Positions 23,521 to 35,554 of a stretch of 64,000 nt of DNA are shown here, piece by piece. Source of the DNA: Canna indica. Lineage: Eukaryota > Streptophyta > Magnoliopsida > Zingiberales > Cannaceae. The notes under the pieces were generated by a model. That model was not told where the DNA came from. It saw only the letters and a list, made by a program, of their open reading frames with translations, and made no database searches. The position numbers and the translations under genes were made by a program. The stretch covers positions 61,949,501-62,013,500 of the forward strand of contig CP136896.1 of the NCBI GenBank assembly GCA_034359265.1, given 5' to 3'. Position 1 is the stretch's first letter; each line of letters opens with the position of its first letter.

Positions 23521-26500
23521 ATGTTAGGGACAAAATATGAAATCCAGAATTTGGACCATAATGTCAACTACTCATTATGGGCTTTGAAGATCAAAGCAAT
23601 TTTGATCAAAGAGAACCTTCATGATACTATTCGTGGGTGAGATGCAATGGAAGGCACTAAAAGGGAAAAAAACCGAGCCGATGAAAGTGCTAAAGCCACC
23701 TTGTACATGAGCGTCTGCGACGAGGCACTACGACAAGTTGCATCAGAAAAGACCACTGCAAATGTATGGAAAAAGTTTGCCACAATCTACCAGGATAAAA
23801 CCCTTACAAGTAAGATGACACTTAGACAAAAATTATATTTTTTATGCATGACTGGTGGCACTTCTGTTAAAAATCATATTAGCACTTTCCGCTCTATTCT
23901 TGCTGATCTTGAGGATATGGAAGTTAAATTTGAGGAAGAAGATAAAGCTTTTATGCTTCTAATTACTCTCCCTGCTTCTTTTAAAAAATTTCGTGAAAGT
24001 TTATTGTATGGCAGGAATACTATAACTCTGGATGAAGTGACAACAATGCTAGTATCCAAGGAGGTTGTCGACTCTCAACTTACCACATGATCCTCTAGAA
24101 GTCGTGGAGAAGCCCTAAACACTAGAGGACGAAACAGGTCACGGGACAAAAGCCGGGGTAAGTTTAGATCTAAATCCAGATCCAAAAACGTGCAGGGCTA
24201 TTATTGCAAAAAGATGGGACACATCAAATCAGAATGTCGTAAGCTGAAACAGAGACTGGAGGAACAAAATCAGAACGGGGAAGCATCCTATGCTGATGAG
24301 GATGAAAAAGTAGAGGTACTTACTATTTCTGCTTGTTATGCTAGATCTTAAGATGAATGGATTTTAGATTCAGGTTGCTCTTATCATATGATACCACACC
24401 GAGAATGGTTTGTCATATATGAACATGCTGATGGTAAGGAAGTGCTAATGGGAAATGACTCATCATGTCAAGTAGCAGGTGTTGGTTCAGTAAAAATTAA
24501 AATACACGGTGGCATTACAAGGTCTCTAACTCAGGTATGGCATGTTCCAAGTCTTAAAAGAAATTTAATTTCTTTATCTTCTCTAGATGCACTTGGATAC
24601 AAGTATTTAGGCCAAGATGGAGTTTTCAGAGTCACAAAGGGGTCATTAACATTAATGAAAGCACTAAAAGTAAACCAACTCTACATCCTACAAGACACAA
24701 CGATAACAAGTGGTACGGCTATGGTAACTTCTGAACACTCTGATGATGATATTGTTAAATTATGGTATATTAATGAAAGGAGCATGCTAATACTTGAACA
24801 AAATGGGCTACTTCGAAAACAAAAATTTGCTAAGCTAGACTTATGTGAACATTGCATCTATGGCAAACAGAAAAGAGTCTCATTCTCCACAGGGCAATAT
24901 TATGCAAAAGAAAAATTGAACTACATCCACTCTGATCTATGGGGGCCATCACCGGTTGAATGTCAAGGAGGAGCTCAATACATGCTCACTTTTATTGATG
25001 ATTACTCCAGAAAGGTATGGGCTTATTTTATTAAAAATAAATCTGATGTCTTCTCTAAATTTCAGTCTTGGAAGGCAATGATTGAGAAGCAAACCGGTAG
25101 ACATGTTCGGACCCTGCCAACCGACAATGGCCTAGAATTTTGCAGTGGAGAGTTTAAAGATTTTTGCTCCAGAGAAGGGATCATAAGACATCACACAGTT
25201 CCCTACACACCTCAGTAGAATGGAGTAGCAGAAAGGATGAACCGCACCATCATAGAAAGGGTAAGAAGTATGCTTTCTAATGCTAACCTTTCTAAAAGTT
25301 TTTGGGCAGAGGCTGCATCCACTGCTTGCTACCTGATAAACCGATCTCCTTTTTCTTCATCCATTGAATTCAAGACGCCTGAGGAAAAATGGACCGGGTC
25401 GCCAGCCTCTTATGACCATCTAAAAATTTTTGGGTGCACTTTTTATGTCAGAGTGAATGAGGGAAAATTAGAACCTAGATCAAAGAAATATATTTTCTTA
25501 GGATATCCTAGCGGAGTGAAAGGCTATAAAGTGTAGTGCATAATAATTGTAAAGCAGAAATCCATGGAGATGTAATTTTTGATGAACAGGTACTCTTAAA
25601 AATAAAAAAGGAGAACCAAGAAGAGGAGAACTCATAGAAACCTACAGTGCCACTAGAAGAAACACCACCTCAGCCTGCTACCAAAGAATTCTGGTTACCT
25701 ACATTTGCATCTAGACCGCCTTCCATAGAAGCCTATGACACTGCTTTAGAACAGGCCACCGAAGAACATGTTCAGGTCCAGGAGGAGCCACACAGGGTCT
25801 AGGAGGAGAATCATTATTCCATCGCCCTCAACCGACCTAGGCGAGCACCACGTCTTAATCCTAGGTATGCAAATGTCACTACATATGCTCTAGTAGTGGC
25901 TGAAGAAACTCCATGCACTGAAGAACCAGCCTCCTATAAAGAAGCCCTAAATAGGACAGATTCAAGAAAGTGGCGTGAAGCTATGGCAGAAGAATTTAAA
26001 TCCCTGCAGAAAAATAATACTTAGGAACTTGTGAAGCCTCCACCGCACAAGAAACTTGTTGGGTGCAAGTGGATCTACAAACTCAAAGAAGACGGTATCT
26101 ATAAAGCTCGGCTAGTAGCAAAGGGATACAATCAAAAGGAAGGTATTGACTACAAAGATATTTTCTCTCCTGTGGTTAAGCATACCTCTATTCGTGTTCT
26201 TCTAGCATTAGTAGCCATGCAAGACTTGGAGTTAGAACAGCTTGACGTAAAGACAGCTTTCCTACACGGTGACTTAAAATAACAGATCTACATGGCACAA
26301 CCAGAAGGGTTTGAAGAGAAAAATAAAATTGATCATGTCTGCCTCCTAAAGAAGTCACTCTATGGCCTCAAGCAATCTCCCAGACAATGGTATAAGAGAT
26401 TTGATTAGTTCATGCTTGGTATTAATTTCAGTAGATCATCTTTTGACAGTTGTGTTTATTTAAAGAAAACAACTAGTACTATGATTTATCTGCTTCTTTA

Positions 26501-27470
26501 TGTTGATGATATGCTCATTGCGGCAAAAGATATTACTGAAATAAACAGGCTAAAGACACACCTTAAGGGTGAATTTGACATGAAGGACCTTGAGGCTGCA
26601 AGAAAAATCCTTGAGATGGAGATAAAGCGAGACCGCAAAGAAAGAAAATTGTACCTAACACAGGAGAGTTATGTAAAGCAGGTGGTTGAGCTCTTTGACA
26701 TGCAAGAAGCAAAACCCGTCAAGACACCTCTTGCCGCACACTTCAAATTGTCAGAGTTACTATGCCCAAAAGATGAAAAAGAAAGAGTTAGCATGTCACA
26801 GGTACCCTATGCAAGTGTAGTTGGCAGTCTTATGTACGCCATGATCTGTACCCGCCCAGACATAGCACATGCAATCAGTGTTGTCAGCTGGTACATGAAA
26901 AATTCGGGAAAAGCACATTGGGAGGCAGTTAAATGGATCCTGCGCTACTTACAAGGTACTTCTAAAGCCAGCCTTGTTTTCGGTGGAACTAATGAATTGT
27001 TTGCAGGATACTCAGACTCGGACTAAGACGGTGACCTTGATAAGAGGAGATCAATCACCGCATATATCTTCACTATAGGTGGAACTACAGTAAGTTGGAA
27101 AGCCGATCTACAATCCACTGTCGTCCTCTCTACCACTGAAGCGGAGTACATGGCTATTACAGAAGCGATTAAAGAAGCAATATGGCTCGGGAACTTGATA
27201 AAAGAACTGACTTCTCAAAACGGGAACATAGTCGTGCATAGTGACAGTCAAAGTGCAATTCATCTGTCAAAAGATCAAATGTTCCATGAAAGGACGAAGC
27301 ACATCGACGTCAGATTCTATTTTATTAGGGATATTATTTCAAAAGGAGAAATAAAGCTTCAGAAAATTGATACGACTCACAATCCTGCAGATATGTTGAC
27401 TAAAGTACTACCAACGGCCAAATTTGAACACTGCCTGAACTTGGTAAGATTGATTCATGGTACAAGTTAA
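23521..27470 (+). pseudogene. copia gag-pol polyprotein, many stops
   Basis: The frame starts at ATG 23521 (MLGTKYEIQNLDHNVNYSLW). Gag/UBN2 region to about 24090; zinc-knuckle relic GYYCKKMGHIKSECRKLK near 24200; protease WILDSGCSYHM at 24360; integrase with CEHCIYGKQKRVSF, HSDLWGPSPVE, FIDDYSRKVWAYF, TDNGLEF; RT with [20 protein letters not shown] and YVDDMLIAAKD (about 26500); RNase [21 protein letters not shown] (about 27240). In-frame stops occur near 23638, 24088, 24349, 25216, 26023, 26281, 26407 and 27025, with a frameshift near 25530. Several replace conserved glutamine or tryptophan (for example TPQ-stop-NGVAER). Confidence 0.93.
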
Positions 27471-27537
27471 CCCTACAGGGCTCTTGGGAGAAGAGGAGAA
27501 GACTACATCGGGCTTAAAATTCATCAAATGAGAGAAT

Positions 27538-28173
27538 TGTGAGGGTTGAATCATTTTAAACCCGAATCCATTATGAAATTGGGCTTGATCAACACAAGCT
27601 AATTTTCTAGGTCAAAAGAAGCATTTCAGCCATCCGATTAAATCAAACAGAGTAGCAAAATCCTTGGAGATTTTTTCTCCACCAAATTAGGCATGAATTC
27701 GCTCTCCCCCTGTATTATAAATAGGGGCCTAATATGCAGTTTCAGATATCATCCTAATAATTCTCAAAGTCTCACATCTACTCCGTTTCTCAGACAGGAT
27801 TCCTGAGGTGCTCTCTTCCCCTTCACACCGTCTTAGTCAGAAGCAAGAAGATCAAGGACGTTGCATCTACAGTTTTCAGGCAGAAGCAGGAATCCAGATT
27901 TTGGGGTGCAGAAAAATATCCAAAAACATGCAGTATTTTTCTTTATAATTTATTAATCAGTTGTATTCCGCTCTTGTATTGGCCGTGTTTTCTCATCCTT
28001 CAAATAAAATCAAGTGTCCTCTTCTCCCCATGGAGTAGGCCTGGTATCCCGTCGGGCTGAATCACGTAAATTTGATGTTCTTTGTATTTTTTCTGGATTT
28101 ACTCATTTTGGTATTTTTCCTTTTCGTGTTTGAATTTTGAATCCTTGCAGGAAGACCCAATTTCTTCCTAATA
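27538..28173 (+). repeat. 3' LTR of plus-strand copia
   Basis: 636 bp, begins TGTGAGGG and ends CTAATA (terminal CA changed to TA), directly followed by TSD CTTCG. Confidence 0.93.
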
Positions 28174-28516
28174 CTTCGCCACCCGAATCGATGGACTTCC
28201 CACTGCAAGAAAAGTAAGAGTTATTGGCGGATTATAACATGTGCTCATCATTAGCGCCGGTTATTAATCTGATTAGCATAGTAAATTAGAATAATAACAA
28301 TTGCTAACGGAGGGCGCCGATTTTTTTTTTATATGCTTCTTGTTTCATGTTGCCTTCTCCGGAGAAAACTTGGGTGCAGTCATGGCTGCACCCAAGTCGG
28401 TGCTCCCCCAATCCTGGGGCGCCAGTGTTGGATCCCTTCAGGGTTCTAGCAAGACGCCCAGTGCGACGAGGTCGGTCCCAGCCCTGACCCTAGCCTCGTG
28501 CGCCCAATGATTGGGG

Positions 28517-28973
28517 TAGGGGCGGCAAAAATAGGCACGGCACGATAGCACGGCACGAGCACGGCACGATAACTGCGGGCCGGGCCGAAAATTTTGGCCC
28601 GATAAGCTTATCGGGCCGGCCCGATAACATTGCGGGCCGACGCGGGCCGGCTCTTATCGGGCCGGCCCGGCCCGTTTGGCCCGCTAAACATATAAAAAAG
28701 AAGAAGAAGTCTAGATTAGGGCTTGTTTAGTGCTTTAAAATTGAAGGTGAAGTTAATCTATGGAGTTTTTCATATGAAATATCATATTTGATGCTTATTT
28801 AGTCTCTTAAATATTTTAAATTATTTTTTTATAATTTTTTTAGAAATTTTTTAGTTAAAAAGAGGGCTCGCGGGCCGTGCCGGGCGGCCCGCAATAGTTT
28901 GCGGGCCGGGCCGGGCCGGGATTTTCCGGCCCACTGAGTTAGCGGGCCGGGCCGGGCCGGCACGCCACCCCTA
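28517..28973. mobile_element. hAT MITE, GGGCCGGGCC-rich, perfect 8-bp TSD
   Basis: 457 bp. TSD GATTGGGG is exact at 28509-28516 and 28974-28981. Terminal inverted repeats are TAGGGGCGGC and GCCACCCCTA (near-perfect). Subterminal parts are packed with CGGCACG and GGGCCGGCCCG words in inverted arrangement; the centre is AT-rich. No transposase. The eight-base TSD and termini place it in hAT. Confidence 0.9.
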
Positions 28974-29208
28974 GATTGGGGTAGCAAGGGTTTCGATGCA
29001 GGCACGACTGCACCGAAGTCGTGCTCGCCTTCTCCCACTTCCCCTTCTCTCTGCAGTATGCACACCATCTCCGAATCTGCACTCTGCACGCCACCTCCAA
29101 AAACCCTAAGGCGAACAAATCAACCTCTCCACTTCTTTGTCTCCTCTCCACTTTGATTTCTTCATTCCGTCCCGAAGTCGTCTCCAGTCTCTCCCTCCTC
29201 CATTGCCG

Positions 29209-29487
29209 ATGGAAGCCTCGGAGGAATCCCTCCGGCAGTCCCTCGCCGACAAGTAGTCTGTCGTCGACGCCCAAGTCGAGGCCGTCCGCGCCCTCAAGGC
29301 CTGCCCCGACACTCCCAGTTCGAGATTGATGCTGTCGTCGAGGCTCTCAAGGCACTCAAGATCGAGGTCGGCACTACCGCCCCTCGCCTCCAGGATGCCC
29401 TCTCTACTAATGGTGATGGTTCTGCCGCCAGCACAAGGGAAGCCTTTCGCCAGGCTGTCGTCAACACCCTCGACCTGAGGCTTTGCT
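29209..29487 (+). pseudogene. glycyl-tRNA synthetase N-terminal (WHEP) fragment
   Basis: ATG at 29209 reads MEASEESLRQSLADK then stop, SVVDAQVEAVRALKA, and after a one-base frameshift FEIDAVVEALKALKIEVGTT, RLQDALSTNGDGSAAS, REAFRQAVVNTLDLRL. This is the WHEP helix-turn-helix appendix at the N-terminus of plant cytosolic/organellar glycyl-tRNA synthetase, up to the point where the family continues ERRLFYIPSF. The catalytic core is absent. The 200 bases upstream are CT-rich like a GlyRS leader. A stop at codon 16 and a frameshift make it non-functional. It abuts WRKY sequence without a gap. Confidence 0.85.
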
Positions 29488-30053
29488 AGAGCAGCACCGA
29501 GAAGGAGAGCGTCCATGAGAACACTGAGAAAGCTCAGGAGACCATCATGAGGAAAGCCTGTGTCTTCGTTCGAGCTCACTCCGAATCTCCAATGGTATAA
29601 TTATATACAAATTTAATTAATTATTTGATTTTGGTTAATTTGATGATTAATTTCTTGAGGTTTCATTTCTCATTAATTAGATCGCCGAAAAATGTCAATG
29701 GAGGAAGTATGGGCTAAAGATGGCGAAGGGAAACCTGTGACGTCGAGCTTACTACCGGTGCACGATTGCCGCCAACTGCCCCGTGTGCAGAGGACCACTC
29801 GATCTTGACGACGACGTATGAGGGCTTGCACAACCACCTGCTGCCGCCGGCGTCTGTCGCAATGGTGTCGACCACCTCGGCGATCGTGCCGATGATGCTC
29901 TCGGGCTCGACGGTGACCGGCCCTAAGGGGCTGATGAGTCCAACCGGCTTCATGGCGCATGCAGTGCTGCCTTACTCCTCGAGCATGGCCACCGTCTGGA
30001 CGTTCACGCCGTTCCCCACCGTAATTCTGGATCTCACTCAAGTATTTGTTTAA
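29488..30053 (+). pseudogene. WRKY group IIb DNA-binding domain, degenerate
   Basis: Exon 29488-29594 ends VFVRARSESPM; intron 29595-29680 (GTATAA...ATTAG) sits where group IIb genes have one; the next exon reads [18 protein letters not shown]. The heptad is WRKYGLK rather than WRKYGQK. The next codons are broken by a stop, then [14 protein letters not shown], a deletion that removes the RKQVQR segment and shifts frame, then [20 protein letters not shown] and [10 protein letters not shown]. Zinc ligands C, C and HNH are traceable but not in one frame. Because the intron is retained, this derived from genomic DNA, not a processed transcript. Confidence 0.88.
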
Positions 30054-30136
30054 ATTCTAAGGTAGAAGTCAAATTTGCAGAAATAGTGTCATGGACATAA
30101 AACACATTGGTTGTGCACCATATAAATTTTATTCAA

Positions 30137-30444
30137 GGGAAAATGACTAAATCTACCCTCGAAGTATTGAAAAATGTGCAAATTTGTCCCTTAAATATGT
30201 TTTTGGCCAAAGTTATCATTGTCAGTACATAATTGTCATGTGTCATTTTTTCATCGTGGTATCTTATGTGGCCGAGTTTTACTTGTCACGTTGACTTCCG
30301 TTTCCTGACATGGACTTCCGTTAAGAAAAAAGACAAAATTGATCCAATTATATAACGAAGAGGACAATTTTGGTCAAAAACATAGTTAATGGGCAAATTT
30401 ATACATTTTTCAATACTTCAGTGGCAAATTTGGCCCTTTTTCCC
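30137..30444. mobile_element. foldback MITE, about 308 bp
   Basis: Begins GGGAAAATGACTAAATC and contains GAAGTATTGAAAAATGT; ends with the inverted AAATTTGGCCCTTTTTCCC and ACATTTTTCAATACTTC. Arms of about 60 bases pair imperfectly. No coding capacity; TSD not identified. Confidence 0.6.
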
Positions 30445-30527
30445 AACTATTAATTCACGTCATCGGTTAACTGCTGCACTCGATCAGTTATAGGTACTTT
30501 GATCGAAAATTAATTAATGATATAAGG

Positions 30528-30920
30528 ATAAATAGCTTATAAATTTACATAGTTTCATAAAATTATAAGATCTACCAATTTTTTCAATTTTGGCCTGTAA
30601 ATTCACATAGTTTGCTTCTGTTATTACATATACTAATTCGTCGAGAGTCTCATCAAAATTGTTAACATAGAAGAAAACGGTGCTCGCATGACTGCCGAAT
30701 TCATATGTGGTCTACCTCTCACAGCTAGTTGGATATATGAATATGTCAACCACGGACTCGCGAGTCCTTTTTTTTCCATGTCAACAAATTTGATGATGTC
30801 CTTGACAAATTGGTAGATATGTAATAACGAAAGCAAACTATGTGAATTTATAAGCCAAAATTGAAAAAAATAGTAGATCTTAAAATTTTGTGAAATTACG
30901 TGAATTTATAAGCTATTTAC
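30528..30920. mobile_element. long inverted-repeat MITE, about 393 bp
   Basis: Left arm (30528-30630: ATAAATAGCTTATAAATT, CATAGTTT, AAGATCTACCA, TTGGCCTGTAAATTCAC) pairs with the right arm ending GAATTTATAAGCTATTTAC at 30920. Arms of about 100 bases flank a short loop. Family not assigned. Confidence 0.6.
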
Positions 30921-32408
30921 ACTTTCTTAACTTAATTTTAATTTTGTGATTTTGAGATATTCCTTTTCCAAATTGATGGTGTTGATGTGTCATAATACCA
31001 TTGGATGTTATCACTTTGGGGTGTTTGGTTATCCACAAGTGCAAATGTTGTAATCCTAATTGCAGTAAATAAATCAATAAATTTGTTTAATTGACTGTAA
31101 ATATATTTCTTGCATCAATTAATATTTGCAAGTTGTGTTTCTAATACCATTTACATGCTCTAAAAGAAATTACAATCCAAAAAGTCTCTAATATAAAATT
31201 GCAAGCTGCAAATGCAATAATTAATTTAATTATTATAAAATAATTAATTTGGATTATTTAGAGTCGTCGGATGGAGGATGAATAAATACCAAAGTTGTAG
31301 ATTTTTACGTGTTGAACGCGATGATAATGTCAAATTTAAGTCATATTTTTTTTTTCATTTTTAATATCACCAAATATAATATTAAAATGCATGATAAAAA
31401 AACACATATTACCCGATTGTGTTTCTTGTTTTTTCATGGGTGCTTTTTTTCATGATTTTCATGGGTTCTTTTGAAGATAAGTATTTGATTGACATAAATT
31501 AATGACCATATTTTCTAAACTGATTGAGTTAACAAAATAAGAGAAAGGAAATTAATTTTGTAAGATTTTGTAAAAACAACCTTTTGAAGATAAGGTTGTG
31601 TGAATCATCATATCTATTCACTTGATTTTGTAAGATAGTATATCAGGGTTAAGGATTGTAAGTAAACAATTATAAGCAACTCATATAGTCATGTGTTCTG
31701 CTTCTTTATCCAATTTCCATCTGTCCATGCAACTACGAACAAGAAGAAGCAGAGATCACTAAGAGTTCCATCGAAGTGCGTGACAATGATGAATCTGTAC
31801 TCATTTGCGAGACCCTTCATGCGTATTGCAAAGGCTTGCATTGGTTCTCGCCTCACATATCTCTATGTTCACATTTAATTCCCGATGACCAACTTCTACC
31901 CATTTATGATAAATAAATAAATACATAAATAAAGTATGCATTGACGAGAGTACGTGGCTAACAATTAATTGGTTTCTCGAGGTGAGCAAAAGCCATTGAA
32001 ATTGGAGATCACCACTTCAACATCTTTTATCCACCTAAGAAATTAAGCATCACTCATATTTATTTCAACGTAATATTTGGACACCAAAAGAATACTATAT
32101 ATTTTCTTTCAAAATGAATCATATAGCGAGCTTAATTTAGTTTAATTACATTAATTCATTATTATATTATAGTTATTAGTTATGAAATAAAATAAATATA
32201 AATGGTGAGTTTCATTTTATACTTTTATTGTGTGCACTTTATATTTTTAAATCAATTAATTTATTATAATAAAGTAACCATTTTATATAGATAGAAAATA
32301 AGTACAAAATTAATTTGCATTATCATTTTTATTCAATTATTAAAAATATATACTAATTAAAATAAAACTTCAATTATTAATAGCATCAATGACAAAACAT
32401 TCAAATAT
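30921..32408. other. AT-rich intergenic stretch
   Basis: No gene or well-defined element recognised. One end resembling a Harbinger terminus (GGGTGTTTGGTTATCC at 31018) lacks a partner. Short ORFs near 31693-31989 have no recognisable features. Confidence 0.4.
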
Positions 32409-32419
32409 CACTACTATTG

Positions 32420-32785
32420 GAAACATGGGCATCAGTAACGGCTGAAGCCGTTGCTGTGCCATTGCTGAAAACCATCAACAACGACTTGCAACGGCCCCAC
32501 CTGTTGCAACGGAGTCGTGGCAGAAAAGCGCGTTACTGATAACTTAGCAACGGTCGCTCGGGTCGTTGCTAAAAATATTATCATCAACGGTTTTGCCACG
32601 GACACGGAGCCGTTGCTGTAACTTTATTAGCAACGGCTAGTGAGCTCGTAGCAACGCCGTTAGTATAAGACCGTTGCTAAGCCATTGCTAAGTCGTTGCT
32701 GTAGCTCTTCAGCAACGGCTTTCGATACACTTTTAGCAATGGCTTTCCCACGGACGACCGTGGGAAAGCCGTTGCTGATGATGTG
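32420..32785. repeat. left subterminal GCAACGGC array of CACTA
   Basis: More than ten GCAACGG / CCGTTGC words in both orientations within about 350 bases, including pairs that form small hairpins such as the GGCTTTCCCACGG inverted pair near 32740-32775. Confidence 0.75.
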
Positions 32786-33236
32786 AACCTGCAAACAAAA
32801 AAAAAAATTAAAATTCTAAATTTCCATTGATACATTGATACATTATCTGATACATAACTCACACACTCATACACCCATACACCCATACACACATTCATTC
32901 ACACATCACAAATACACCAAGATATACATCAAAATAATTATACTTATATTTATAATTATCCACAATAGTATAAAAACTATTCAAATGCAAAATTGAAATA
33001 TCAATATCCAAACAAAATAAATTAAACAAGTATAGTATCTCAGTAACAAAGTCAATATATAAAAAATGTCACGATCACGATGAAGGATGGTCTGAATCAT
33101 ATAGCGGAGTCTGGAGTGCTGGAGTGTACACCGGTGTGGACTGACTCGAGGATGATGGATGAGATGATGCCGAAGAGATGCTTGCTTCGGGATGACCTAA
33201 CATGTTGCGTAGCATAGCTTGTATATCCGCCATCAT

Positions 33237-34603
33237 CTAACTCTGGCGCTCCATCATCTCAGTCTGACGCGCGATCGTTTCCTCTAGTGTCCTAATTATC
33301 CTAGTACTATGATCATAACTAGATCTAGAGGTGGACTGCCGCTCACCAGCGACCGGAGGGGTCGGTGCCCCAAGTGGCCCTAGCACGGCTCGTGCATGAC
33401 CACTATCTGCAAAGTCATATACGCGGCCATGCTCCCAGCCACCTGCGGCCTCGACCCACGCTGCTGCGTCAAAGTCCTCGGGGGTGCCCCCGCGCTGCAC
33501 CACCATATGGTTGTAGGTCTCCTACTCGAGTTTGATTTTTTATTTAATATTTGTCATAAAACTTAAATTATAAATATATAATGAATAATTTAAACAAATA
33601 TATAGTTACCATAACGTATGCAGCGCGGTTGTCGATGTACTCCCCCGTCCCATGTACTCGACGGTGAGTCCGCTCAAACACCGCCATCGGTCCATCGGGG
33701 AGGGTCGCTAGACAGTCCCGTCATCCGACACCGTCGTCTACATTTACAAAACAAATACATTAATTAGTACACATAGTAATAAATAATATATATAATTAAA
33801 ATGTATACTTATCATACGGTTTGCGTGCACTGCAAATGAAATAGAGCCGCCGGTGTGACGCGCTGCTCCTCCCGCCATGCGATTTCTAGCCGCATTCCTA
33901 GAAACCTCCTGCCATCGATCCGTCGACCATATTACCACGAGTTGGTCCTATATATCCGGAGTGATCCAATCGGGGCTGTATCCCCGAGTCTCCGCGATGT
34001 TAGTAGTCCCAGCTCGTGCCATCGCCTGGGACCGGGCCTGCCCCAGCTGCCCGTTGTACCTCGCCCGGGAAATAGCCTCCCAGGCAGTGTAAATGAAGGA
34101 CCTCTGGTCATCAGCCCATGTATAGTGAGCCTGCAGAATAATAATATCAGTACCAATATTAATCATCATGCATGCATTAAAAAAAATAATACGTGCCTCA
34201 AACTCGAGGCCATAACATGTCGACGTGCTCACTAGGCACGTGAGACCACGTAGGTCATGCCCCGTGCATTTATCGTCGAATGGTAGAAGAAATGCTCCTC
34301 GACACTTGTTCTTGCTCGAACCTGCACAACAAAAATAAAATTTAATATTATATTATGATGTAATGAATTTGTATAATTTTCGTAATTCATGATATATTAC
34401 CGCTCCCCAATCACACTAATAAATTTACGTGACTCTGTGGGTGGTGGAGGCTGCCACCTGTTCGGCCCGCGTGGCCGCCTGCGTCTGGATGTACTAGCCT
34501 CAACACTATCATCGGTAGGAGGATCAGCAGCACAAGTAAGTGCTGCAGTCTCACCGATCGGAGACTCCGAAGCTCTCCTGCGACGATAACCACGACCAGA
34601 CAT
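33237..34603 (-). pseudogene. Transposase_24-like (Ptta/En/Spm) coding region
   Basis: Read from 34603 down: an N-terminal basic, serine-rich exon (MSGRGYRRRRASESPIGE), a short piece near 34330-34233, then about 34156-33830 with YTWADDQRSFIYTAWEAI, NGQLGQARSQAMARAGTT, YSPDWITPDIWDQLVVIWST and RNRMAGGAARHTGGSISFA, and finally 33506-33237 with RGGTPEDFDAAAW, AGGWEHGRVYDFADSGHARA and a glutamate-rich coiled-coil tail ending ARQTEMMERQS. These are the hallmarks of the plant Ptta/En/Spm accessory (TNPA-like) protein. Exon joins are plausible but not all verified, so I cannot say if a full protein can be made. Confidence 0.7.
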
Positions 34604-34844
34604 ATCTGCAGTCGAATAGACATATAATCATATTATTGTATAAATAGTAGAGATATATTTAATAAAATATATACTTTACAATTATTCCTCATCATCTGAG
34701 TAATAGTCGTATAAAAGATTATCTACTTCTTTTACACGAACATACAACCCCCGAACAGATCTAAGGTTTTGTTGAATCATATCCGACTCGTCGATGCGTA
34801 CGTGAAACATATCAACTAGTCTGATGGATGATTATTTTCTAAAT

Positions 34845-35000
34845 GTTTCGAGTCAGTTCGAGTCCATATTGGACAATTCCGACATGAGTCCAAATTAGAC
34901 GATTTCGGTGGGAGTCTGAAATGAACTATTCCGGCGCGCGTCCGAAGTGGACGATTCCGGCGCATGGCCGAAGTGGACAATTCTGACGCGAGTCCACTGA
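34845..35000. repeat. short tandem repeats, about 31-36 bp unit
   Basis: Four to five diverged units of the form GAGTCCGAANTGGACNATTCCGGCG (N marks variable bases) inside the CACTA element, near the start side of the transposase-like region. Confidence 0.55.
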
Positions 35001-35342
35001 GGACAACTCCTGACTAATTAACAATATTTTAACTAATTAATTAATATTAATCTACACCATTTTCATTAATTTAAATAATTAACCTACCATTATTAAATAT
35101 TAATCTAACTAAATTAAACTAAAAAATAATATAAACTCTAAAAATTAATCTAAACCTAAAAATTAATCTAACAAATTAAATAATTAATCTAAACAATTAA
35201 TTATATAATTAATCTAAATAATTAATAAATAAAAATTAAACTAATATTTTCGGCGCCGAAGTCCGACACAGTGTCCGGATACTGGACAAGCTTCGACGAC
35301 GGCCATCGGCCGTCAGCCGCCGATGGCCGCCGGCCGCCGTCG

Positions 35343-35362
35343 AAACCCTATAAATAGGGTTT
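35343..35362. promoter_or_regulatory. palindromic TATA element in CACTA
   Basis: AAACCCTATAAATAGGGTTT is an inverted repeat with a TATA-like core readable on both strands. It follows a GC-rich block (35262-35340) rich in GGCCGCCG words. Promoter role is inferred. Confidence 0.4.
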
Positions 35363-35554
35363 CAGTCGGATTTCATTAGGGATTAACGGTAAGAGATGGC
35401 CGAGCGGCGAGGAATACATGAAATCGGCGGTCGATGACGGACGACAGCGACAGCTCGGCGGTGTCGGCGTCGGCAGCAGCAGCGAGATGCGGGAGGAGTA
35501 GGCGGCGGGAGGAAGAAGGGGGCGGGCGCGATTTGCAACCTATATAAACTTATC

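Larger units (their letters stand above)
22855..28173 (+). mobile_element. complete Ty1/copia retrotransposon
   Basis: Two LTRs of about 637 bp flank a 4 kb interior. TSD is CTTCG (22850-22854 and 28174-28178), exact. The primer-binding site TGGTATCAGAGC (23497-23508) follows the 5' LTR after four bases and fits initiator methionine tRNA. Domain order gag, protease, integrase, RT, RNase H is copia. Many in-frame stops make it non-autonomous. It sits within the WRKY-derived region. Confidence 0.95.

Noticed and set aside
31018..31260. Fourth Harbinger element
   Set aside because: Only one terminus (GTGTTTGGTT) is visible; no inverted partner or TSD.
33855..34235. Plus-strand ORFs in the CACTA element
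   Set aside because: Shadows of the minus-strand Transposase_24-like frame, which has clear family motifs.
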